From assembly GCF_032854445.1 (NCBI RefSeq), contig NC_088301.1, positions 50,643,187-50,707,186 of the forward strand: a stretch of DNA of 64,000 nt. Direction: 5' to 3'. This DNA comes from Liolophura sinensis (Eukaryota; Mollusca; Polyplacophora; Chitonida; Chitonidae). The position numbers and the translations under genes are program-made. The notes under the pieces were generated by a model. That model searched no databases. It saw nothing but the letters and a program-made list of their open reading frames with translations, and had not been told where the DNA came from. Shown here one piece after another: positions 11,305 to 24,300 of the stretch; the first letter of the stretch is position 1, and every line of letters starts with the position of its first letter.

Positions 11305-14300
11305 AATTCGAAATACAAAACAAGATTTAACAAAGACTTGCTGTACCACTTTTTAAGTCTGCAGAAAAGACAATAATTTTGAATAATCATCATATGCCCA
11401 ACACAGACATCAATGTTATTTTTATGACTTATTATTACTTCAAGGCATATCCAAGCCAGTATTTTCATGGATCTCAAAATCATAAATCTTACTTTTGTAA
11501 TTCATTTTAATACACAGTGGTGTTCAATAAATTTTTAAGATGACCGAAAAAAAAAAGAAAACCCCAGAGATACATGTTTGTACGCGTATCGTGTAAAATT
11601 CACTGCACATACATTTAGTTGTAACTAGTTCCTCTGAGACCTTCTTCTTTTCTGTTTTTTCAGTAGCAAGTTCACCTGTGAGAGGGTAAGAATGCCAACA
11701 ACATTGCAGAAGGTAAACAAACAAAACAGGATGCATGAAAATAAATCAACAACATCAAGCGCATGCAAATTTTTGCTCATAACAAAAATAACAAAATGAT
11801 GCAATGGTTAAGTTTAAATGAACTGAAGATGGAAATGAATACCATAAACAACACACATAACATATTCTCATAAAAGATTTTTCCATGCATTCCACCAAAT
11901 GGTTTAATCATTCTGCATAATACAAATCATGCTTTAGGATTTATCAAATGCCTTTTTTTCATGAGAACAAAGTTGAATGCTCTTAGCGTTTTTTAAAACC
12001 AAATTCGTAGTTCTTGTCCAAAATTTTTATTCCATACAACTTGTCAAACTTGAGTTTACAATTAGTTTAAACTGAAAAAAAAAAAAAAAAAAAAAATCCA
12101 TGTGCACGACTTATGCAACAGTCCTGCTAATGAAAACAGAGAATCTTCCTGACTTGCCACACCTCCATCTTTATTATTGACCTTCTTCATACTATGGACA
12201 GGTAATTCTATAAACTCTCCTGTTATAGAGGGTCTAAAGAGCAATTTGACACTTACTCAAATGACTCTGATAAACTACACAACAGATTACACCTTCAATA
12301 ACTAACCCTTTTTTGCGGGAAGAGTTAAGCTGAATTAAATGTTTAAATCTAATAGTATAAACTGACAAATTTGTGAAGTGGCTTTAAACCTGCTTGAACA
12401 CATGGCCATGAAAATACATGCATTTTTACGTTTTGGCTTTGCATCATACTGGCCTTGCATAAAACAAGTTCAGATTTGATAAGGATTAAATTTTGGCCAT
12501 CTGAACAGGAGGACAGAGAATGGTAATTCCTAATCATAGTTGGAGGACAGTACGGACAAGTGAAGAACCACAAAAAGGGCAACACACTTTTCCTGCACTC
12601 ATGAACTTCTTGATCAAGAACACGCAATAAATGAATACTAGCAAGCAGTACCAAAGCTGTAAAAATAAAACCATGCAACATGATTTCATCTGTAACAAAA
12701 GATAATCTTCTTGTGTTATTGCACATGCTCACTGTCAATGCATGTGTCCCACTGGGTGAAATACTAGTGGCAAAGCAATGGTTTTGGTTATGGTTTTGAA
12801 AGCTAGTCTTTCTTTGCAAGAATCCTGCTGTAGTCTTACATACTAGATACAAAAGCTTTACAGCTTCTTAAAATTTAAAAGATGCCAATTTTGTAAAAAA
12901 AATTTTTCTACAGGATTGTTGCATAGAACATTTATGCAAAAGAAATGAATAATGATTGTTAGTATGGGTTTGAGACCGACGAATACATTGCAAATTTGCT
13001 ACACATACGCTTAGCTGCAACTATTTCTTCTGAAGCCTTCCTCTTTTCTGATTTTAGCGAATTGAGATCACCTGTATGGGTGTAAGAAAGAATAGCCAAC
13101 AACAATGAAACCCTTCCCTTAGAAGCCCCTTTACCAGACAGCTGATGGGAAAATTCAAGTGATGTAGCAATACTTTCCCCCAACCAAAAAAAAAATTTGT
13201 TTTCAAAAAGTGCATTTTTTAATGGAAAAGTTCAGTTTACAAAATCCAAGCCTTCTTTTCACAAGTTAGCTTTCATCTTGAGAAAAAAGAAGTAAGAAAA
13301 TCATGCTTTTCATTGTTATGGAGAGTTAATCCTTCAAATACACCCTGACCAGTATTGGGATATTCTCAAAGAGGCTGTCCAATATTAAAAGTCTTTTTTT
13401 TTCTTTCATCATTAGAACACAGACTCAATTCACAGATCTTGTCTTACATGATATAAACGTAAGTACCATTGCAGATTTCAGACGGATAATAGATATTAGT
13501 ATTAAATTACCATGGTGCATATTGTTAAGTGTAGGTAACATTACGTCAACTTTGTCAAAATACGGACCAACATCTCTATCTTTTTGAGTTATTTGTAAGA
13601 GAAATAAATGGTGTCCTAATGCACAAAATACAGAGAGTTAGTAAAAAGCCGCCATAATTCTCTGAGAGAAACTTGATGCAGAAATAACTGAGGGGTGAAT
13701 TCCTATCTCCAAAACAAGGGAACTTACGAGTTAGTTTGGATGTCACCTCTTGCCTACGACGTTTATGACTTTGCTCTTCCGCCAAATGCTCTGCTATAGT
13801 GAAGCACATGCATATGAAGGAGGGTAACACAACAGCCAAAATGTCACATTGTCACAGCGTGAATGTAACATGCCAAGTTGGGCAGTGCAAGGAAAGGTGA
13901 GAATAAAGAAAGCAGGCATGATTATAATAATGCTGTACTGGCAAGAAATGGCATGATTATAACAGTTACACATATGTTAGGCTTAACAGGCCTACCTGCA
14001 CAATATTCTCATAACTTCCCAACTTTAACAGCTTCAGTAGAATCTCTCTTACATGTGACACACAATTATTTTATACTTTTCATCTCTAAATTTATTCACA
14101 TATATATAAATAAAAATTAAGTAATCTTTAAAAGGAATCTGTACAGGCAGGCCATGGAAGATGATGTCACATGATACAATGGTGATATGAAACTAAGGAA
14201 TGTCTAATGTCTAATGTTCAATGAGAGCACTGTTAAAACATGACTGTCACATTATTAGCAAAAAGTTTTACATTCCAGAAAGTTTGTAGGAAAAATGAAA

Positions 14301-15266
14301 TATGTTCATATGTTTATATATATTAGAGTATAATTTATAGGTTAAAAATTACTTTATGCTGTGAATACAGGATTACACATTCTGCACCATGTGTTTTCAA
14401 CATGTATCATTATGCTGTAGATTAAGACACTATTAGAGTACAGTTTGACCAGGTGATACATGCACGTGCATACAACCTAGGAACACTTAACCACATGTAG
14501 CAAGTGATTTTTAGTGTTTATTCTTGAGTAGTTCAATTCTATCTTGTCTTAAATGAAAAAATCTTCTGGTAACTCTATTTTGCCATATGCATTTCTAAAG
14601 TGTAGACATCAGAAAGTAACCCAAAACTACATATCCAAGATTCTATCATATATACATGTAATCAAAGGTAAGAAGTACTTTCATGTTGTGCAATGTCATA
14701 AATGTGGTAAATTCAAGAAGCTTTATCTAAAAAGATTGTAATCTTACCTCTCAGATCTAAAATCTGCTGCTTAACCTCTTTTGTGGTTACATCAGCTTTC
14801 TTCACTTGGTCTAGTAAAACAAGTACAGCATATGGAATGACAGTTGCAAGATATTTCAGTTTTCACGTGATGATCCATTATTTCTAACGTATTGCAACAA
14901 GCTCTTTAACATGTATATTATTACATATAGTATTATGTAACAAAGTCTTTCATAATAATGATAATAATAATATTTCATTTTTCTTGTTTTAGAAGATATC
15001 AACCACTTTAAAACCCCATCCAAACTCTGGGTCTGAATACATAAAGTCAGTTTTGACTTAAGTCACAATTTGATATTTTTATACAAATTTTTGGACCACA
15101 GCAGTTAAAATTTGAAACTAACTTATACAAGTTATATATGTCATGTATCAGCATCTTAAAAGTATTAAGTATACCAATACACACAGGGCCTGAAATGTGG
15201 GCTTGTGAATGGCTAAAAGCAGGCTGAAAATTTGCCATAGCAGGCTAACTTAAAACCAGCCTGCCG

Positions 15267-15304
<38 letters not shown>

Positions 15305-18300
15305 ACAAAAAAAATCCCAGGCCAAGCATGAGATATCAATGTATGGACAACTATAAGTTCTGCTTTCTAATTTATGGCGGTTTGATAAAGATACAACTAA
15401 TTTATTATTCACTGAAAATGTAGGAAGCACCGTTTCAAACACCTTTTGCCATTGCAAACCAAAGAGATGTTACAAGAGATAACTCTGTGCTGGGAGCTAC
15501 TTAAGAACAAAATTGTCTCCCTTCGCTTGTGTGTGCATGTGCTCTAATAATGCAGCATGTACTTCTGCGTCAACTAAAAGCGAAGCCAATGGTGACTTCT
15601 TGTTTGGATTGAGAATAGAAGGATCCTTTCAATAACTAGTACACATGTTAATCCTTTCTGAACTAGTTATTTGCAGAAAATCTGTGAAAGTGTTAACTTT
15701 CCTCTCTTCAAAGTCCAGATTCAATCTAAAGCCACGGTCAGAAAACCTGGATAACAAGGCAGCTGTGCAGATAATTAACAATAGCCGCAAGCCTTGACTG
15801 AAACCTTTGCAGTTGACTTTTCTCGTATGACTGACTGGGCAAATTCTTCTTTCTATTTTTAATCCATGAGGACAGTTGAAACCATCGCTGAACTTGTCAA
15901 TGAGCTGTGTGGTCTTGTTAGATTGATTTCCATGTCTTTTGGCGCATGGTTTTAAAATGTTAGTAGACCCAATTCGTCATGAGTACAAAAAATTATTTCG
16001 ACGAGTGACAAGGAAATATTTCTGTGGTTTGCAACAACATTTCAACTCTGGATTGGATTGATACTTGAAGAAGTGATAATAAAGGTCCTATTCTCTACTG
16101 CTTTATAGTGAATTTTAAAGCCGACGTTATGGATCGACTAGATTTTGGGCTTCAATGATTAACCGTTGAGGCAGGCAAATATCAGGAAGTTTAATTTACT
16201 TATTCTACTAAATTGGAAGGCCATGTTTAAAAAATGCAGGTCATCTGCTATTGTGCCTGCTAAAACTTTATGTCTGGAAAAATTTTCTAATTTGAGTCCT
16301 GACATGTATCACAAAATGAAATTCTTGTAAGGTAAATTATTGAGTTTTTAAACATTAAATTAATTCAGATAAGGTTTAATGGAATCTGTCCCAAGAATAT
16401 TTTTAAAAGGAATCTTTTAAACTCTGGTTACACAAATATATCATCTAAGTTAATAAGATATTAAGTAGCATGCCATTCTTTATGAATTTTTCCAACCTCT
16501 CAATCATGCACACTGAATCATTACTGCAGAAGACCGTACCAACCACAATGAGCTCTTTCCTTTGCAGAGTACTTACAATTTATGACTTTAGTCCTAAGTT
16601 ACCTGATAAATACAAGCCCACTCCAGTCCCAACTGAAAGTCTCCCTTAAGCCAACTGCTCATGGAACAATCCACTAAGATACCCCAATAAAATGTTTACC
16701 CTGGCTTATACTTTGCTGTACTTTTAGAACTCACCCTGTAAGTCTAGCACCATGTCCCCTTTAGCTTTTGCCTGGTTCTGGGCATCTAATAGCTGATCCT
16801 TCAACCAAGCTGCTTCTTCTGTTGATTTTAATAACTTTAACCTTGCCTCTTCCAGCTCTCCTGGGTAAAAAGATAATGAAGAATTCAGTATGAAGAACTC
16901 AAAAGTCAACCGAAGCAGAAAATATTGTATATGCTCATAACATTACATATATATTTCATGAATTCTGGACAAAAAGAACGTTTACCACAAAGAGGAACAG
17001 CAGTGAAAGTAGCTGTCACCAATGACTGAAAGATTAAGACGAAATGCCACAAGCAGCTGTATTTCCGCACATTCATAAACAAAATTCAAGCAAGGCTGAG
17101 GTAACATCAGACTAACAGCCCATAGTACTCATTTATTTCAGAATAAGCAGCAGCCTTTAGAGCAGACCACGGTTACGGATCCTAAAATGTTTTCCCCACA
17201 ATATTGCTAAAATACTGCCATTTTGGTGCAGAATGCTATTCAAGTAACTCATTATAGAAGTGACTGACAAAGAATTTGCTCATTTAACCTGATTCTGAGA
17301 GGTCTATTCAAGGTTTGTTTGGAAGGTGGGATAATATCCTACTATATCAGCATCAAAACTAATATTATTTCACATTGGTTTGCAACTAAACCTGTGCCTT
17401 TTTTCTGCCAACTTTTGAATCATTTTACTGATAGCAACTTAACTTACTTTTACACTGTGCTAATTCTTGTTCTGTGTTCTTGTGTGTTTCTCTCGTTTCT
17501 CTTAATAAAGCTGATGGGAAAAATATTTACAGAAATATAAAACAAGAAGCATCACACATTACATAATTTTTTATTTCCCCCAAGCATGCTTCAACAAATT
17601 TCCCACAACAGAAAATGTATATTCATGTCAAAGCATGACTAAAGTTTTTAAGCTGTTTTGTTTACATTTTTAACACAAGCTGAGCAATTATTTGTACTTT
17701 ACATTTATCTGGTAATAGTATTTCACAATTACAATGGTACATTTATAGAGAACTTTAAAAATGGAGATATATGAAAAATATGAAGAATCACAACATCAAA
17801 TGCTTAACAATTATATTATGTCATTTTTTAAAAGTTTTTCTAAAGCCAGCGTGAATTCCATTTACACATTTCCCGCACTTTGGAGTAAAAAGGTAGTAAA
17901 TTATTCTTGGCAAAAGCCATGGAAAGTTTACCATTGAGATGTTCAATATCGCCTTTGTGTGGGTTTGATGTATGATTCTGAACACCATTGTGAGAGATAT
18001 TTTCTGGCATGGACTCCATTAAGCTGTTGCTGACCAGAGTTGTGTCCCCCTTCATGCATGAGAACTTGTATAGCTCTGATTCTCGGTCAGAGACTTGGTC
18101 TGAGGGACAAAAACAATATAGTTACCACATGCATTCAAAGACACGTACCATAAAATTCCTTTCAGAATGTTTGTGAAAACAGTGATCAGGACCTTTGTCT
18201 GAAAATCTGATGTGACAAAACACCAAACAGTTTGTCTTTTCATGTAATTGCCTTTTTACCATAAATTAAAGTATTACATACCGGCTGTTATTATAAATTT

Positions 18301-21300
18301 CTTTGGAGCACTTGATCAACCTGCTAGAAGACATCTTCCACGATTTACAGGTATTTGTGAACTCCTTCACACATAGAAGCTGAAAGTACTGTTCTCTTTA
18401 AATAGTTGTTTTATAGTTACCCATTATAGGTACACTATGATGACACCAAGCAAACTGTTTACAAATAGTATTCAAACTCCACAAAACTTCAATGAACATA
18501 CCCTGTAAGTCCTTCATAAGATGAAAGCTGCTATCCTTCTGTCTATTCGTTTCTTTCAGTTGAACTGGAATTAAAAAAGTTTTTAATAAGACAGCATCCT
18601 TACATACTTAAAGAGGCATTTCTCATGATGCTCCTCTTCACAAGTGTGTCTATAATGAACATTCAAAGAAAGACTACTACTGGTGCATTTCCAGAAAATA
18701 CAAACATTGTATATATGTAGAAATGTCTATGTCTGCAATTACACAATTCTTCAGGCTCACTTTTATCACACTTCATGAGCAGAATTATTTTGATAAATAC
18801 TGTGTCTGACTAAGGGCCACTATAGAAAAAATAATAAAGATATACAATCTGAATCACATATGTGAGCCAAATAATTACTGGTCCAAAACCAGAATGCAGG
18901 ACACCACATGTAAGGGTTGTATGAACAAAAATATTACAAAAGAAAAGGAGAATGTAAGCAGACTTCAGCTTACCACACTCGCATAACCATGGTATAAAGG
19001 TAATACATGAATAAGTGGCGTTTTTGCTTTCTCTGTAATTTATGAACAGGCTATAGAAACAAGGTGTACCATTATGAGCAGCCTTGTCATTCAACAAATG
19101 CAGCAACATGTGACAAGAGCCAAAAGTGTGAAAAACAGGTTTCAACAGACCACAAAGAAGAGGTAAACAAATGGAGACAAACACACACAACACTTACGAT
19201 TTATATCTGCCATTGTTGATTCCACCATCTGGTTCATGTGAATGTCTGACAGCTTTAACTTTTCTGAATTGAATATAGGAGCAAACAAAACAATCATTTA
19301 AATGACCAAAAGCTGGTGGGTGGCAAGGGAAGAACGGCATGCAGAAGAGGGTCAGGGTTCTAAAGCAATGCACATTCTCCTTACTTTGTTTGGAAATGAT
19401 CATACATAGCAGTGATTTTTTTCTCAATTCAAATGCAAACTTAGTATAGAAACCACTGTTGGATATATCACAACAGAAGTTTTTTTTTCTGTCTGCTTTT
19501 TGTCTGCATTTTGGTCGTTTTTGTTAAGTATTAAATTCTTTGCAGAAACTTAATTCCCTTCTAAAAAATGAGTTTTCAATCTTTCAATTCAGGTACCAGC
19601 AACTTGGTTTTAATAAATACACTACAAAAAAAAGCAGAACTGTAGATCTCACAACTTAGGTCTGAATGGTTAGTGGATCTGTACATGAAAATATGTGTTT
19701 GGTGTGATGTGGGTGATGTGGCCAACATTGAAACTTTCATGCTTTTTCATGCAAAAAAAAAAACAACACATGTACACACAAAATGATAAACAATCTAGAC
19801 AGAATTTTCATTATGTATACATACTCCATTAAGCTGTTAAATTTCCATAAATCTTCAAGAACTTATACCCAAATTTACTTAACAATCAAAATGCGAAGTT
19901 ATTTAAACTTCAACATATTTCTGCCTGTTTCAGAAAAGCCAGGTCCCTTGTTAAGACTAAGCCCTTTAAAAACAGATTACATCTAGGTCTCTGAAAATCA
20001 ATAGAGTTCCCCCTAATGACAAAATGTAATTGTGGTGTAAGTTTGGTGAGCTTTGGGTACACTGTTCAAGACATATCGTGTGTTCAATGACTCGACTGGC
20101 CTTGGAAAAAAAAAACCAAGATGCTATGACAATACCCGAAGGGCAATAATATGAGAGGGGCAAAAATTACATGAGAAACCATGAATGGTGATTTTCTCAA
20201 TACGATAAACAGATCTCACAGCTATAAACACACACACAGCCACCCATGCTTTGGAAGTGAAGCAAACCAAAAATGTCGGTTTGGGTTACAAAGTGTTTGC
20301 TACATTTTAGAATTACCTGATATCAACATTTCATTTGTACATTGATTTTTCTAACAATAGTCTGTCAATTTATGCCATCATTTCATGCATAAATTGACAC
20401 AAATATCTGCATAAATTTGTGAAATTTTGTTTTATCTGTGCTGTAGTTCACACTAAGTGAAATCCCCAAAGCAGACATCTTTGTTCTGACAGATGACACC
20501 TAATTTTGTCTCACCTTCCAATGAGGCTATCCTGGCCATGTACTGATTAGAATCATGTTTGGCTACTGCAAGTTCCTCTGTAAGTAATCAACACAGAGCA
20601 ATGTGTTATCAATCTTCACAGAACCATACACAAATTGTGTGCTAGAACAGAACATTCTTCCATGATATTACTTAAAAAAAATTTAACAGAAATATATAAA
20701 CTTCCATGGCAATGTTCAAAACCAACTGGAAAACCACTTACTTTGGAGCTGCTCTACTTGGTCAGCACTTTCCCGCAACTTGTTTTCTGATGTTTCAAGT
20801 TTTGCTGTAAAAGAAAAAAACAAACAATCAAAAAATAACCTCACCCAATAGTTACTTAAGTCATAAAGACACATTATAACAGATTACAAAATGTATTGTC
20901 AATTCACTTTCAATACATATTAAGCAATCGGCTACTAAGGGTTACCTTTCTATATGATATCCATGTAATGGGTTGAAAAGTTTACTTACTTTTGTATTCT
21001 TCTATTTGTTTTTGTACGTCTAGCAGTTTTTCTGAAAAAGAAAAAGAACATAAAGATAAATATTTCACATAAATACTCCATTGCACCCTGAAAGAATGTA
21101 TACAAGAATATGATTATCATCAATATATAAACAAAGAAATTTGTAAAAGAATAAAAGATCTCACCTTCAAGGTCCATACTCTCTTGGTCTTTGGGGTTAA
21201 GTGGAATGATTTCAACGTTGGAACCTGGAAAATAGAAACAGATAGTACTAAGGAAAAAACACATCAATTTCCTTACTTACAGTTTTTCTAGACAACAACA

Positions 21301-24300
21301 TGCAAACAATTTACTGGATGGAAAGCTATTAAAAAGTGCTGAAAAATTTAAGTATTATGTGCATGTATAAATGTCGTTGTTGGGTTGCAGTCAGTGGTGG
21401 TCCGACAGGAGAACAAATGTGCGAGCATACATTTAGTCTATTCTCAATGCAGGTCAAAAAAAGAAAAAAAAGGAGCTTTCCTGTTCTCAAAGAATTTGTT
21501 AAAATCAAGGCTATCTCTCTTAACATACCATCAGTATCCAGTTCGTTTTTGTTATTTTCATCACTTTTCTCTTTGAGAGCTTCCATCTTGGCTGTGAAAG
21601 AAAACAATTTACAACCAATGCTTTAATAATATTAATAATTAAAATAAAACATATTTTTCTGTTTTATTCATTAAATAATAGCAAGACGAGTGAGTGAGTG
21701 AGTGCTTGGGGTTTAACGTCGTACTCAACAATTTTTCAGTCATATGACGACGAAGAAATCATTAGGGTGCATGTACGTGTAATGTGCCTCCTTGTTGCAG
21801 GACGGATTTCCACCGCTCTTTTATTTAGTGCTGCTTCACTGAGACGACTTGCCAAAGGCAAGTAAGCCGCCCCGCCCGAGCCATTATACTGATACGGGTC
21901 AACCAGTCGTTGCACTATCCCCTTCATGCTGAACGCCAAGCGAGGAAGTTACAACTTCCTCTTTTAAAGTCTTAGGTGTGACTCGATCAAGGATTGATCC
22001 TGGATCTACCGGCCCCGAAGCGGACGCTCTACCAACTGTGCTATCCGGGCCGGTAATAATAATAGCAAGACGAAAGCTGCTAAAAAATTATACTAACTGA
22101 AATCTAGCTCTACTCAAAGCTATCTGGTTCTAACATTCTTCCTTTTACACAAACAGTCTAAACATCTTACATGTAGCTATTGTTTGATTGACTGTTGTTT
22201 TGATTGATTTTTTGATTGATTGGTGTTTAATGTCGTACTCAAGAATATTTCACTTATACGACGGTGGCCAGCATTATGGTGGGAGGAAACCGGGCATAGC
22301 CCGGGGGAAACCCACGACCATTTGCAGGTTAGCTATTGTTTGAGCTAAGAACCAAGTGTAGATATAAATTACTTGAATATATGGCTGACTTTTACATGGT
22401 ACATGTAAGTAATGATAATCAGCCACATTATGGTGAATGACTAGCAGGCAGGATTATGCCCCGTGATCCTAGTTGTATTAAGACTAATCATGATCTTAAG
22501 TATAAAAGTGTGTCACCTTTAACAGCTGAAAGCTGCTGCTTGGTGAAATCATTGTCAGCTAGTAAGGATTCAACCTTTGCTGACAAGGCTGCCTCTTGTT
22601 TCACCATTTCATCCAGCTTTCCCTGTAATTCCTGTTTTTCCTGCTCGACCCGTTCTCGTTCCTCTTCATGATTCCTCTCGGCTTCCTACAATCACAGGAC
22701 TTGTCCATTTGTTCATCCATGTCACATATCTTTTCAGTAGTATTATCATCAAATGATAGGATTTTCATACCGTAATTTATGAACCTTCCAGGAAGATGGA
22801 AATTATCAAAGGAAAAAGAAGAGACATGCGGAAGCTATAGGTTGTCGAAGCTCTGGTGCGATTATAGTTCCAGAGTATCCAGTTAGGCGTCCTTTCAATC
22901 TTGAAAGAGTTGAATAAAAAGTCAAACATTTATTGTAACAGCAGAAAGCCTAACCTCCTGACTAACCTGTAACTTTTCTTGAAGCTCTTTGACTTCCTTC
23001 CGTCTGTCGTCATACTTTTCTGCCAGCAATTGAAGCTCCTTTTGAGATGCTTCACATGACTCCTTCAGCTGACTGCACTCATCCTCTGTGTTCCCTAATG
23101 ATCTCTGCACATCAAACACAGATATGATTTACATATCCACACTCCAGAACATTGCTTTTCACTTTTTCATACTACTGTAATTCTTCTAAATTGGTTTCTT
23201 CTTTTTAGCCAAGGCAGAGTTCATATTTTCTCACATGATTAGTCAATCTAATAAACAATGTCAGGCGAAAAGTAATTTTTTACTTCCAGCACTATCAATA
23301 CTGTCCTAAAAATTAGAAGCACTACAGTATCTCTAGGTCTCGAAATGCCAGGTATACTTGTGCTGTATGGCAGAAAACTGTAAAAAACCTTGAAACAACA
23401 AAGGGCTTAAATAAAATGTCAGGGAGCCTACCAACGCAATAACAACACATAAGCTGTTCACCAAGCACAAAATACTTCACTTTCCCGCTGTCATTTACAC
23501 ATACCTCCAAGTCTGAAAGTTTTCGCACTGCGTCCAATTTTTCCTGAAGTACTCTCCGCAAAGATTCCTAAAATGTAAGACACAACAGTCATTATTTTAG
23601 AGCACTGTCTACATCTGGAATGGACTTTTACATGGATACATTAATGCAGATGTTTAATTTTACAGGTTCATTTTCACGAATTAAAGGATTTTTCATGTCT
23701 ATAAATAAAGTCATATAAATTGTAATCTGTTAAAAGAAATGCATCTTAATAATTACACTTCAAAAATGAAACCACTTAACTTGCATCTTTAATCAAATAC
23801 CAACACAACAACAAAATATTAATTCAATGCAACCATTTATACTTGTACCTTTGCTGTCGTTTCATACTTATGCTTATCTTCCTGCAGAGCCACTAGTTCT
23901 TGTCGTAACGTGTCTTCAGAATGATTCTGGGAAAAACAAGAGTTGTTGCAGATTTTGTAAAGCTGTGACGTTTGTATTACAGCATTTCACTTAACGTTCT
24001 GCCTGTAAAATGCATTTTCTATGGCATATAAAGGCCCTAAATTGATATTTTTAATGTCAAAACTTGAGTTTTTCGAGGAGCAAATGAATCAAAGTTCACA
24101 CAAAACTCTTAAAACGAAAGAATCAATCAGAATTTGGCTATATGTGTCTCTTGAAAAAGGCTAACCTTCAGGTGAAAAACCGTACTTAACATTATTGGAA
24201 CATTGTTGGATAGACCCTAATTGATCAATGGAGATTTGCATCTTATCCACATATTACAATATGTTTCTGTATACAGTATTTTCAAGTGGACACATCATGT

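Noticed and set aside
12349-12852. The longest open frame in the window (167 codons, minus)
   Set aside because: It lies wholly within SLMAP intron 23, has no recognisable family sequence or splice borders, and its composition matches the intron.
21985-22057. tRNA gene on the minus strand
   Set aside because: The A and B boxes belong to the head of a full-length SINE bounded by target-site duplications; the cloverleaf is incomplete.
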